Of a DNA stretch of 20,683 nucleotides, positions 7,156-14,794 are shown in pieces; within the stretch, counting starts at the first letter, position 1; each line of letters opens with the position of its first letter. Source of the DNA: a bacterium HR20. GTDB taxonomy: Bacteria; Bacteroidota; Ignavibacteria; Kapaibacteriales; NICIL-2. The notes beneath the pieces are model-generated. The model was given only the letters and a program-made list of their open reading frames with translations. It was not told where the DNA came from and ran no database searches. Made by a program: the position numbers and the translations under genes. The DNA lies in the NCBI GenBank assembly GCA_002898675.1, contig BEHW01000031.1:1-20683 (forward strand). Direction: 5' to 3'.

Positions 7156-9663
7156 TCATGCACTGCTCGAGGCTCTCGCTCGCCGCGTGCGCCAGAATTG
7201 CCAGAGCAGCCCTGCTATAGCCAAGAGGACAATCGCCGTACTTGCCATACTGATTGCCTTGCCTTTCTCGAATGCCGGCGAGGTAAAGCGAAATTCCAGC
7301 GTATGCTCGCCCGGCGGAACAAGGACAGCGCGGAATGCGAAGTTCGCCTTGTAGATGGGCACTTCGTTTCCATCTACGTACGCATGCCACGAGACGGGGT
7401 AGTAGATCTCGCTAAGAAAGAGCAGATTCGATCCCGTTGCTCGCACTCGATAGCGTTGGTAATGGAACGACTTCTCGACCAACTGAACGAATGCGCCACT
7501 ATCGGGTGGGACGACCGCTGCAGGAAGCGGCTGCTCAAGGAAGACCGTATCGCGTGGATCGAAATCGCCTGCCTGCAACCGTTTGAGGATCGCGAGGGCT
7601 GAAGCCACTGCTGCATGCCGCACAAAGAATGCTCGCGGCAACGCAGACGGATTGGCGTAGATGAGCGCGCCAGTAGTCGAGCGGAAGACCGGCTCGGATT
7701 GCTCGAACATTCGCCGCTCAGCGAGGATGTACTTGACACCGAGCAGATTCCACAGGAACGGGTTCATGATGACCGAGCCTCCACCATTGCCGGCTTCGTC
7801 CAGCAGGTCTTGGTAGATGCGCAGTTTCGCCGAATGGTAGCCGTGAATGTTTTCCAAGCCGTAGTACGCCGATGCATTCGGCACGGGCAACGCACCGAAA
7901 TCGGCAATGCGATAATCACTGGTGTCGCGGCGGAGGAAGTCCACGTAGTCGTACCGCTGGAACGTCCGCTCCGGCGTTTGCCCTTTGGCAACCTCCATCG
8001 GACGGTAACCGACACGCCAGAGATCAGCGACTACGAGCACCAGCACTCCGAGCAGTGCCCAGTGCGGACGGAGCGATCCGCGCACCCACAGCAACAGTAG
8101 CAGACAACCAGCAGTGAGCATGAGTGCGGTGACAATCCAATCACTCCGCATTTGGCTGAACACAAAGCGCGCCAGTTCCGTCTTGATTTCCGGCGAGTAC
8201 TGCGCAAGCTGCTGGCTGGCCAGAACGCTCTGGCGGTAGCTCGATTCGATCATCCCCGGCACGATAAACCCCAGCACCAGCCATATGCCTGCAATGACCA
8301 ACAGCGTCCGCACCAGCCGCACCGATCGCTGTTCCGCGATGCCGCGCAATCCGTACGCAGCAAGAATCGGCACAGCAAACTGCAGCATCGCCAGCGCCAT
8401 GCTCGGCGCACGGAACTTGTTGAACAGCGGCACGTGATAGTAGAACGCGTCGTAGAGCAGTGGGAAGTTTTTCCCAAACGACAGAAAAAGCCCAAACAGA
8501 CCGAGCACAACGAGAAACTGGACGAACACCTCCCGCCGAAAGATCCACGCACCGACGATCGCCAGCATGAGCACGAGGATGCCCATGTAGTTTGCTGCAT
8601 CGGTAAATGGCATCTGTCCCCAGTACGCCATGATCTTCGTTGTGCGTCCTCCGGTGAGCGGGCCGCGGTAGTCGAGTTTGCCGAAGCCGAAGTAATTCGG
8701 CACCAGGAACGTGATCACCTCCTCTGGCGAGAACGACCAGTTCGTCGCGTACTCATAGTCGTTACCATCGAGCTTTTTCTGCTGGGCTGGATCAGGATTT
8801 GTCCGGACGCTGATCGGGGCTGTCCCTCGGGTCGAGTACGGAGTGTACTCGAGCGTCGTCAAGTAGCGATCGGCAGCCATACCGAACGAGAGCGCTGCTG
8901 CAACTGCCAGCGTCGCTCCCGCCCGGAGTACTCCACCGACGTTCTGGCGGCGCACCACGGCGCTACCAAGTTCGAAGAGCAGGTAGAGCGCAAATGTGCA
9001 CACCCCGTAGAAGACCATCTGCAGATGTGTGGACTCGATGAGCACGTGCACCGCCACTACCAAGAGCACCGCCTCGAGCAATCGCCAGCGTTCGCGGAGT
9101 GACTCTAACCCGAGCAGTATCCACGGGAACATCGCCAACGCGACGGGCTTGGTCAGGTGGCCAATCATCACCCAGACGATGACGAACGTCGAAAACACTG
9201 CCGCTACTGCAGCGATGAGCGCAATGAGTGGAACGTGCCCTTTTCGCCGAAGCAACACGTACATCCCCGCGCCGTAGAGCACGTACCAGAATGCTACGCG
9301 CGCAGTATCACTGCCGAATATGCTCCCGATTGCTTTTGCGACGCCGAAGACAACAGCACTGACAACATCCCACCACCGATCGCCGGTCACCAGCAGCGCA
9401 CCGTAGCCGGGCATGCCGCTGAAGATGTACGGCACCCAGAGCGGGAATTCCCCGCGTTTAGACACCTGCTCCAAGTACGGCTTGAAACTTTCCGAGGAAA
9501 GACTATCCGAAGAGACAAACGACCCTCCGAAGATGCCCTTCCAGAGGAAGACAAGCACTAACGCCGCAATGGTTGCGATGGCAATCGCCGTAGTGCGTCG
9601 CTCAAGACGCGGGAGCAGTGTCGCCGGGAGGAGCATGGGAGATGCAGGTTGCTGCGTGTTCAT
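7156..9663 (-). CDS. YfhO-family membrane protein (GT-C glycosyltransferase-like)
   Basis: The 835-residue product has about 12 membrane segments. The N-terminal loop FVSSDSLSSESFKPYLEQ (D53) leads into GEFPLWVPYIFSGMPGYG (residues 71-88), the YfhO-family signature of a loop aspartate followed by a W-P-Y-x-x-G-M-P segment. The C-terminal part contains YYPVSWHAYVDG and LVPPGEHTLEFRF, the conserved beta domain before the final membrane helix in this family. Family members are implicated in glycosylating wall polymers or envelope glycans; the substrate here is unknown. The start MNTQQPAS at 9663 is chosen over the upstream ATG at 9693 because that codon overlaps a perfect -7 promoter box (9691-9698). 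The gene is divergent from 9762 and convergent with the GT-C gene at 5534. Confidence 0.82.
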   Translation of the reverse strand: MNTQQPASPMLLPATLLPRLERRTTAIAIATIAALVLVFLWKGIFGGSFVSSDSLSSESFKPYLEQVSKRGEFPLWVPYIFSGMPGYGALLVTGDRWWDVVSAVVFGVAKAIGSIFGSDTARVAFWYVLYGAGMYVLLRRKGHVPLIALIAAVAAVFSTFVIVWVMIGHLTKPVALAMFPWILLGLESLRERWRLLEAVLLVVAVHVLIESTHLQMVFYGVCTFALYLLFELGSAVVRRQNVGGVLRAGATLAVAAALSFGMAADRYLTTLEYTPYSTRGTAPISVRTNPDPAQQKKLDGNDYEYATNWSFSPEEVITFLVPNYFGFGKLDYRGPLTGGRTTKIMAYWGQMPFTDAANYMGILVLMLAIVGAWIFRREVFVQFLVVLGLFGLFLSFGKNFPLLYDAFYYHVPLFNKFRAPSMALAMLQFAVPILAAYGLRGIAEQRSVRLVRTLLVIAGIWLVLGFIVPGMIESSYRQSVLASQQLAQYSPEIKTELARFVFSQMRSDWIVTALMLTAGCLLLLLWVRGSLRPHWALLGVLVLVVADLWRVGYRPMEVAKGQTPERTFQRYDYVDFLRRDTSDYRIADFGALPVPNASAYYGLENIHGYHSAKLRIYQDLLDEAGNGGGSVIMNPFLWNLLGVKYILAERRMFEQSEPVFRSTTGALIYANPSALPRAFFVRHAAVASALAILKRLQAGDFDPRDTVFLEQPLPAAVVPPDSGAFVQLVEKSFHYQRYRVRATGSNLLFLSEIYYPVSWHAYVDGNEVPIYKANFAFRAVLVPPGEHTLEFRFTSPAFEKGKAISMASTAIVLLAIAGLLWQFWRTRRARASSSA

Positions 9664-9690
9664 TGCGTCTGTTCCGAAAAATGGAGCGGG

Positions 9691-9698
9691 CAAAAATA
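9691..9698 (-). promoter_or_regulatory. -7 promoter box of the YfhO-like gene (TATTTTTG)
   Basis: On the minus strand TATTTTTG is a perfect TAnnTTTG match, 27 bases upstream of the ATG at 9663. It lies in the 98-base divergent intergenic region. No -33 box is clear. Confidence 0.45.
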
Positions 9699-9715
9699 CT
9701 CGGCTGTGCGTTAGC

Positions 9716-9723
9716 GATATTTG
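9716..9723 (+). promoter_or_regulatory. Possible -7 box of the coupled membrane-protein pair (GATATTTG)
   Basis: GATATTTG has one mismatch to TAnnTTTG and lies 38 bases before the ATG at 9762. It is identical to the candidate box at 5454-5461, including three flanking bases on its left side and one on its right. Confidence 0.3.
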
Positions 9724-9761
9724 CCGCTGAGCATTACCACGTCAGCTGCGAGGTTTCGACG

Positions 9762-10235
9762 ATGAATGCAGCATTCTTGCACCTTGCGATCAATCACGCG
9801 CCGCTGTTTTTTACGCTGATTGCGGCAGCGCTGCTCTTTGGTGCTCTGGCTGGCCGGAATCGGAGCCTGCTGAGTGCTGGGACTTGGCTGGTCGTTGTAG
9901 CGGGCATTGCAGCGATTGCCACGCTCCAGACTGGAGAGGAGGCTGAGCACTTACTCGAGCACGTACCCGGCATCAACGCAGCTGCGATCGAAGCACACGA
10001 AGAGAGCGCGAAAGTCGCTGTCCTAGCGACCGTTGTGGCTGCTGGTCTTGCCATCGGTGTCACCGTCGGTCAGCGCTGGTGGGGCGAGCGTTTTCGGTGG
10101 GGTGCATCAGCGGCACTCTTGGTGGCAGTGCTTGCATCGCTTGTGCTCGTTGCAATTGCAGCGCACCGCGGCGGGCTTATCCGCCATGCCGAGGAGTTGG
10201 AAAATCGCTTGCCACCACCCGCACAGGAAGAATGA
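9762..10235 (+). CDS. Small integral membrane protein with NHxP motif (DUF2231-like)
   Basis: The 157-residue product has four predicted membrane segments. It opens MNAAFLHLAINHAPLFFTL, with HLxxNHxP at residues 6-13, and continues LQTGEEAEHLLEHVPGINAAAIEAHEE between the second pair of helices. This pattern (His-Leu, Asn-His-x-Pro, then a TGE..E...E..PG....I..HE loop) is shared by unnamed membrane proteins in many Bacteroidota and looks related to DUF2231. The histidine/glutamate clusters suggest metal or haem ligation, but no function is established. The ATG at 9762 is chosen because the first membrane segment follows at once. Longer in-frame starts overlap the divergent gene. Its stop overlaps the next start as ATGA, so the two genes are probably translationally coupled. 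Confidence 0.7.
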   Translation: MNAAFLHLAINHAPLFFTLIAAALLFGALAGRNRSLLSAGTWLVVVAGIAAIATLQTGEEAEHLLEHVPGINAAAIEAHEESAKVAVLATVVAAGLAIGVTVGQRWWGERFRWGASAALLVAVLASLVLVAIAAHRGGLIRHAEELENRLPPPAQEE

Positions 10236-11584
10236 ACCCGCATTCTCTCCTTCGCCGTGCTGCCAAACTGTTCGAGCGGCTCGATCTCCAACGAGACCGC
10301 GACGACCCCGCAGCCATCATCGCAGCAATTGAACGCGACGCTGAGTTTCGCGGCGTCAATCTCTGGGTACTCATCTGTGCCGTCCTGGTTGCATCGGTTG
10401 GCTTGAACGTCAACTCGACGGCCGTCATTATCGGCGCGATGCTCATTTCTCCGCTGATGGGACCGATCATCGCGATGGGGGTGAGTTTGGCGACTTACGA
10501 TCTTGCCCTGCTCAAAAAATCCAGCAAGAACTACTGTGTTGCTGTCCTCTTCGGTGTTGTCAGCTCTGCGATCTATTTTGCTCTCTCTCCGCTCAAGGAG
10601 CCGCAATCTGAACTGCTTGCCCGCACCAGTCCAACGTTGTGGGATGTTTTGATCGCGTTTTTCGGAGGCTTGGCGGGAATTATTGCCTCGACGAGCCGCG
10701 AGAAAAAATTCACCGTTATCGCTGGAGTTGCAATTGCTACTGCCCTGATGCCGCCCTTATGCACTGTCGGCTATGGGTTGGCGCTGCAAGAGTGGAGGTT
10801 CTTCTTCGGTGCGTTCTATTTGCTTGCCATCAATACGGTGTTCATCAGCACGGCAGCATACGCAGTTGCACAGCTGCTGCGCTTCCCCAATCGAATGGAA
10901 GGTGAATCCGGCCGCCAACGCGTCCGTCGTATTATTTGGGCAGTGGTGATTGCCACCGCATTGCCAAGCATCTACCTAGCATGGCGTGTTGTGGAGCAAA
11001 CTATCACCCAACAACGCATTCGCCAGTACGTGCAAACGGAATTCCAACTCCCCCGCACCACCGTCGTCAGCTATCATGCCAAGGAAATAGGGGATTCGAC
11101 CGTGCTCGAAGTCGTTCTCATCGGTGAACCACTCGACAGCATCCGCATCGCAGAACGGCGCCAGCATCTTGGACGATACGGACTCAAACGGACGCGTCTG
11201 GAAGTCCTGCAAGGCAGTAGCCCTGTTCTTTCAGCTGAGAAAATCCGCACAGCCGTGCTCGAAGATTTTTACCAGAAAACCGAGCGCAAGCTCCAAAGCC
11301 TCCAAGACAGCCTCAGCACTCTCGAGCGGGCTCTGGCTACCTACCACGAGGAGGACACGCTCTCCGCTCAGATTGCAATGGAGCTCCCGATCCTCTTTCC
11401 TGAGATTGAGAAAATTGCACTCCGGCAGATGATCATCTACTATCCGAAGCGTGCTTCTACGCGCGATACAGTAACAATCGCCCTCTTCGAGGGAAGGCGA
11501 GTTTCACCCTCGCGGAGGAAACAATTCGAGCAATGGCTCCGCATGCGGACCCGCCGCGAGCAGCTCCGACTCGTTGCGTTCTAA
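10232..11584 (+). CDS. DUF389 family membrane protein
   Basis: The 450-residue product begins with a cytoplasmic stretch. A membrane core of about residues 43-255 contains NVNSTAVIIGAMLISPLMGP (59-78), FFGGLAGIIASTSREKKFTV (143-162) and GVAIATALMPPLCTVGYGLA (165-184), the conserved blocks of the DUF389/TIGR00341 family. A soluble C-terminal domain (about 256-450) includes a short coiled-coil-like stretch, QKTERKLQSLQDSLSTLERA (348-367). The family has no agreed biochemical function; the symmetric GAMLISPLMGP and ATALMPP motifs suggest a transporter-like fold (inference). The start is fixed by the ATGA overlap with the preceding gene and an AGGAAG Shine-Dalgarno sequence just upstream. Confidence 0.85.
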   Translation: MNPHSLLRRAAKLFERLDLQRDRDDPAAIIAAIERDAEFRGVNLWVLICAVLVASVGLNVNSTAVIIGAMLISPLMGPIIAMGVSLATYDLALLKKSSKNYCVAVLFGVVSSAIYFALSPLKEPQSELLARTSPTLWDVLIAFFGGLAGIIASTSREKKFTVIAGVAIATALMPPLCTVGYGLALQEWRFFFGAFYLLAINTVFISTAAYAVAQLLRFPNRMEGESGRQRVRRIIWAVVIATALPSIYLAWRVVEQTITQQRIRQYVQTEFQLPRTTVVSYHAKEIGDSTVLEVVLIGEPLDSIRIAERRQHLGRYGLKRTRLEVLQGSSPVLSAEKIRTAVLEDFYQKTERKLQSLQDSLSTLERALATYHEEDTLSAQIAMELPILFPEIEKIALRQMIIYYPKRASTRDTVTIALFEGRRVSPSRRKQFEQWLRMRTRREQLRLVAF

Positions 11585-11705
11585 CGTAGATTCGCTTCGG
11601 ACAAATTCCGACATCACCACCGGTGCAATTGGAGGGGCATCACCTGTGACACATACCCCTGGCACTCGGCGCTCGTCCAGCCACGGACGAACCAATGTTC
11701 CGTGC

Positions 11706-11729
11706 TCCGTAGAACTACGGAATTTTCCG
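11706..11729 (+). terminator. Possible weak terminator or operator palindrome downstream of DUF389 gene
   Basis: TCCGTAGAACTACGGA (11706-11721) has perfect 7-base arms around AA and is followed by ATTTTCCG. It could act as a small hairpin terminator for transcripts coming from the DUF389 gene 120 bases upstream. Its compact dyad symmetry would equally suit a dimeric repressor site. The two cannot be told apart from sequence alone. Confidence 0.35.
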
Positions 11730-11736
11730 CGGATGC

Positions 11737-11767
11737 TTGCAAACGTAACGCCCACGCTGTAATTTCG
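11737..11767 (+). promoter_or_regulatory. Candidate promoter of the ompA-like gene (TTG-20 nt-TAATTTCG)
   Basis: TTG at 11737-11739 and TAATTTCG at 11760-11767 are separated by 20 bases, close to the -33/-7 spacing of Bacteroidota housekeeping promoters. The -7 box has one mismatch to TAnnTTTG. The predicted leader to the ATG at 11885 would be about 110 bases, long for this window. It contains a GGATC/GATCC pair (11775-11779 / 11807-11811). Confidence 0.35.
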
Positions 11768-11884
11768 GCTTGCCGGATCTGGTGCGTGTTGACGTTCCGG
11801 TCGCAAGATCCCAGCCGCCTATCCCAGCATGTGAGTTCGGAGAGCCTCCCCCTCGAACCTTGACCATCGCACAAGGACAACGGC

Positions 11885-13552
11885 ATGTTCCACAATTTCG
11901 GTGTCAGAAGGATGCTTACGCGTGTGCAGCTCATCGGACTGCTTGCTCTGACCTGTGCGTCGGCGGTGCTGGCGCAAAACCCCCAGTCGTGGGCTCTTAG
12001 CATTGGTGGTGGGTTTGTCAACGGCATCAACGAAGCGGTCAGCCGTCCGCTTACCGGGCAGTTTCGCGCGGCGCTGCTCTATGCGACCAGCCGCTCTGTT
12101 GCGATCGAAGCCGGCGGCGGCTATGCGCTGTTTGCCTCCTCGAAGCTCGAGCAATTCCGTGATTACCGCACCAATGCGATTCCACTTGACATCCGCGTTC
12201 GACTTACACCGTTCCAGTTTATCGGTGTCAAGCCGTACATCTACGCCGGCTTGGGCTACGTGTACTACAGCTATGACCCCGCGACGATCCGACTTGGTGG
12301 CTACCGCGATGCTCCACCCACTGCCCGCGCAGAGGACTCCGTCTCTGGTGCAGCGCCCTATGCTCCACTCGGCATCGGGCTCAACGTCAAGCTGAGCAAC
12401 CGCTGGGCGCTCGACATTGCGCTCGGCGGCCATCCGACGTTCAACGACGACATGAACCCACTCCACGACGGACAGAACGATGCCTTCTGGAGCGGGATGC
12501 TCAGCTTCATGTACAGCTTCCGCGATGACATCACCGACTCCGATAACGACGGATTGACGGACTTGGAAGAAGAGCAGCTCGGCACCGATCCCTACAATCC
12601 CGATACCGACGGCGATGGCCTCAAAGACGGCGAGGAAGTGAAAGTCTATCGCACCGATCCGAAAAATCCCGACACCGACGGTGACGGCCTCAAAGACGGC
12701 GCCGAACTCAAGCAGTACAAGACCGATCCTCTCAAAGCCGACACCGACGGCGACGGCCTCAAAGATGGCGAGGAAATCAATCAATACCGCACCAATCCGT
12801 TGAGCCCCGATAGCGACAACGACGGGCTCACCGATTTCGAAGAAGTCACACAATACAAGACCAACCCACTCAAAGCCGACACCGATGGTGATGGCCTTGC
12901 CGATGGCGAGGAAGTCAAAAAGTACAAGACCGATCCACTCAAAGCGGACACCGACGGCGACGGGCTGAGCGATGGCGAAGAAGTAAGCCAGTACAAAACG
13001 GACCCGCTCAAAACCGATACCGACGGCGATCGCCTCAGCGATGGTGACGAGGTCAAGACCTACCGCACCAATCCGCTTGATCGCGATACGGACAAAGGCA
13101 CCGTGGACGATGGCACCGAAGTACTCGTCCAGAAAACAAACCCGCTCGACCCAAGCGACGATGTCCCCAAGCCAAAGGAGGAAAAGAAACCGACCCTCGA
13201 CGTCGGCAAAAAGATGATTCTCCGGGGCATCACCTTCAAGAAAAACAGCGCCGAAATTCTGCCCCGCTCCTATCCGATGCTCGAGGAAGTTCTCAAAACG
13301 CTCCAAGACTATCCCGACATGGAGGTCGAAATCCAAGGTCACGCCTCGAAATCGCGCAATAAGCGGCGCAAGGAATCCCAAGAGGTGCGCCTATCGCAGC
13401 AGCGCGCGGAATCTGTCCGGATGTGGCTCATCAACCGCGGAATTGCTCCCACACGGCTTATCGCCAAGGGCTACGGAACCAGCGAGCTTATTGACCGACG
13501 CCGACCGTACAGCTCCGTCAATCAGCGGATCGAATTCCTGCGGATCAAGTAG
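11885..13552 (+). CDS. OmpA-family outer-membrane protein with thrombospondin type 3 repeats
   Basis: The 555-residue product has a signal peptide ending near ALTCASAVLAQ. An N-terminal domain of about residues 30-215 (aromatic-rich strands such as YIYAGLGYVYYSYD and LSFMYSFRDD) is probably an outer-membrane beta barrel. Residues 218-423 are nine calcium-binding TSP3-type repeats. After a charged linker (PKPKEEKKP), residues of about 438-555 form an OmpA C-terminal peptidoglycan-binding domain: LRGITFKKNSAEILP, VEIQGHAS, LSQQRAESVRMWLINRGI, KGYGTSELI, NQRIEFLRI. The usual GHTD aspartate is serine here (GHAS), and the following loop is longer and basic. Its probable role is anchoring the outer membrane to peptidoglycan. 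An AAGGA Shine-Dalgarno sequence seven bases before 11885 supports this start; 11912 is an alternative. A strong terminator follows. Confidence 0.9.
   Translation: MFHNFGVRRMLTRVQLIGLLALTCASAVLAQNPQSWALSIGGGFVNGINEAVSRPLTGQFRAALLYATSRSVAIEAGGGYALFASSKLEQFRDYRTNAIPLDIRVRLTPFQFIGVKPYIYAGLGYVYYSYDPATIRLGGYRDAPPTARAEDSVSGAAPYAPLGIGLNVKLSNRWALDIALGGHPTFNDDMNPLHDGQNDAFWSGMLSFMYSFRDDITDSDNDGLTDLEEEQLGTDPYNPDTDGDGLKDGEEVKVYRTDPKNPDTDGDGLKDGAELKQYKTDPLKADTDGDGLKDGEEINQYRTNPLSPDSDNDGLTDFEEVTQYKTNPLKADTDGDGLADGEEVKKYKTDPLKADTDGDGLSDGEEVSQYKTDPLKTDTDGDRLSDGDEVKTYRTNPLDRDTDKGTVDDGTEVLVQKTNPLDPSDDVPKPKEEKKPTLDVGKKMILRGITFKKNSAEILPRSYPMLEEVLKTLQDYPDMEVEIQGHASKSRNKRRKESQEVRLSQQRAESVRMWLINRGIAPTRLIAKGYGTSELIDRRRPYSSVNQRIEFLRIK
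12536..13153 (+). repeat. Nine tandem TSP3 calcium-binding repeats (about 69 bp each)
   Basis: Within the OmpA-family gene there is one 22-residue unit, seven well-conserved 23-residue units of the form DTDGDGLKDGEEVKxYxTDP, and a final degenerate unit (DTDKGTVDDGTEV) lacking part of the calcium ligand pattern. DxDxDG loops bind Ca2+ in this family and stiffen the linker between barrel and peptidoglycan-binding domain. The nucleotide copies are similar enough (GACACCGACGGCGACGG) to recombine, so copy number may vary between strains. Confidence 0.9.
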
Positions 13553-13587
13553 CGCTGCGTGCGCTGTAAGACGGACGGCCCTATCCT

Positions 13588-13634
13588 GTCGGGGTGCGCC
13601 AGAAGAACACACGGCGCACCCCGACGCCATTTTC
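13588..13634 (+). terminator. Strong hairpin terminator after the OmpA-family gene
   Basis: A perfect 13-bp inverted repeat, GTCGGGGTGCGCC (13588-13600) / GGCGCACCCCGAC (13613-13625), encloses a 12-base loop and is followed by GCCATTTTCCC. The stem is unusually long and GC-rich. The T run is short and displaced by three bases. It lies 35 bases after the stop codon and before the candidate promoter of the next gene. Confidence 0.8.
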
Positions 13635-13650
13635 CCATCGCTGCCAGCCC

Positions 13651-13658
13651 TAATTTCG
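13651..13658 (+). promoter_or_regulatory. Possible -7 box of the secreted-protein gene (TAATTTCG)
   Basis: TAATTTCG, identical to the candidate -7 box of the ompA-like gene, lies 36 bases before the ATG at 13695 and just downstream of the terminator. No -33 TTTG is seen at the usual distance. Confidence 0.35.
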
Positions 13659-13694
13659 CGTGCCCAGTTTTCCTCGTCCCATGCCTGGTTGCAT

Positions 13695-14771
13695 ATGCGA
13701 CTGCTCTTGGCTCTTGTGGTGTGTTCCACTGCTTGCATTTTCAGCGCGGTAGCCAGTGACACACTCGTTGCGTTGCCAGCTGCCGACCTCCGCGTTCGCC
13801 TTCCGCGTCCTGACACGATTGCGCTCGGTACGTGGTCGCTGGCAGACTACTCGACACCGGAGATGTTCAGCTTCGAGCTTGCTGTGCCCAACGTTCGTCC
13901 TACGACAGCCGAGCCGACAGCGCTCCAGGTGCGTTATGGAGACTCCCTGGCAATCTTCATTGCTGCAGTGCCGGAATTTCTCACCACCGTTGATCTTCTC
14001 GGCCGGATGCTAGACCTGGTGCAACTGCGCCGCTCCTCCCACGCTCCGGCCCCGCTGATGATCACCGATGCAGCCCAGCGCTTGCTCGGCATAGCACCCG
14101 CCGAGGAAATCTCAATCGAGCTTCGGGACACAACCGCAAACGATTCGCTCTTTACGCTCATCACCTCTGCCAAGCGTGGCCAGGACATTGCGCTCGTTAT
14201 CGTGCGGAGCCGGAGCAATCCCCGAACCGATGGTACTGCGAGCAACCGTACCTACCGCCAGATTCTTGCAACTCTGGGGATGGACAATCTTCTCCACCGT
14301 GACACTACACACCGTGAGCATCCCACGGGCTGGATGGTGGTATTCCCGCAGGTCTGGAGAGAGAAGATTTCAACTGCCCGCAGTGTGCCGCTCTTTCTGC
14401 CCGATCGCAGCGACGACACGCTCTGGAATACCGTCACCGTGCAGTTGCCGCTTGTCCGCATTGACTACACCGTCGCGCGGTATCGGATCAGCGATTCTGC
14501 AATGGCAGACGTCGTCGAATACCTCGCAGAACGGAAAGGGCTCGAGCAATGGTCGCCGCCATCACCATGCCGCTTGGGGAAATTGACAGGAACGTGGTAC
14601 CGCACTCTTGCGCCTCGCCGCGGCGATACAGTCCAGACGACCTACGGTGTTTTTTTCGCGCGAGGGTGGTTGGCAACGATTCAGCTTGTTGCCTGGGAGC
14701 GCGATATGGAGCACGTCGGCAGGATTCTCCCTGCGCTGGTCGGGATGCTTCACCTTCCGGTCGAGCGCTAA
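13695..14771 (+). CDS. Secreted protein of unknown function
   Basis: I do not recognise this 358-residue protein. It starts MRLLLALVVCSTACIFSAVAS, a clear Sec signal peptide probably cleaved near residue 20. This decides the start at 13695 over the longer in-frame opening that overlaps the OmpA-family gene. The mature part has no membrane segment and only one cysteine, with alternating strand-like stretches (SLAIFIAAVPEFLTTVDLL, DIALVIVRSRS, GVFFARGWLATIQLVAWERD). It lacks a lipobox and a recognisable T9SS tail, so a periplasmic location is likely. The repeated short strands and the final block GRILPALVGMLHLPVER resemble small stress-tolerance or lipoprotein-like folds only in a general way, so I assign no function. 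It converges on the channel-like gene with 23 bases between stops. Confidence 0.75.
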   Translation: MRLLLALVVCSTACIFSAVASDTLVALPAADLRVRLPRPDTIALGTWSLADYSTPEMFSFELAVPNVRPTTAEPTALQVRYGDSLAIFIAAVPEFLTTVDLLGRMLDLVQLRRSSHAPAPLMITDAAQRLLGIAPAEEISIELRDTTANDSLFTLITSAKRGQDIALVIVRSRSNPRTDGTASNRTYRQILATLGMDNLLHRDTTHREHPTGWMVVFPQVWREKISTARSVPLFLPDRSDDTLWNTVTVQLPLVRIDYTVARYRISDSAMADVVEYLAERKGLEQWSPPSPCRLGKLTGTWYRTLAPRRGDTVQTTYGVFFARGWLATIQLVAWERDMEHVGRILPALVGMLHLPVER

Positions 14772-14794
14772 CGACGTTTTCTGCATCTGTTTGC

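Larger units (their letters stand above)
11585..11884. other. Intergenic region with four potential hairpins
   Basis: This 300-base gap between the DUF389 and ompA-like genes has no convincing gene. Four inverted repeats lie in its first half: TCGGA/TCCGA (11597-11611), AGGGGCAT/ATACCCCT with one mismatch (11633-11660), TCGTCC/GGACGA (11673-11690) and TCCGTAG/CTACGGA (11706-11721). A short T run follows the last. The second half holds a candidate ompA promoter (TTG at 11737, TAATTTCG at 11760) and a Shine-Dalgarno sequence AAGGA at 11873. Both strands are open for about 60 codons in the first half, but no known protein is recognised. It could be a non-coding RNA, a 3' UTR or a regulatory region. 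Confidence 0.45.

Noticed and set aside
12536..13153. CRISPR-like or tandem DNA repeat array
   Set aside because: The 69-base periodicity is in frame and encodes DxDxDG calcium-binding repeats, with no spacer-repeat structure.
11819..13381. Long open frame (520 codons) on the minus strand opposite the OmpA-family gene
   Set aside because: It is the mirror of the GC-rich, repetitive TSP3 array: the translated product is a low-complexity echo of the repeat, while the plus strand encodes a complete OmpA protein with signal peptide and Shine-Dalgarno sequence.
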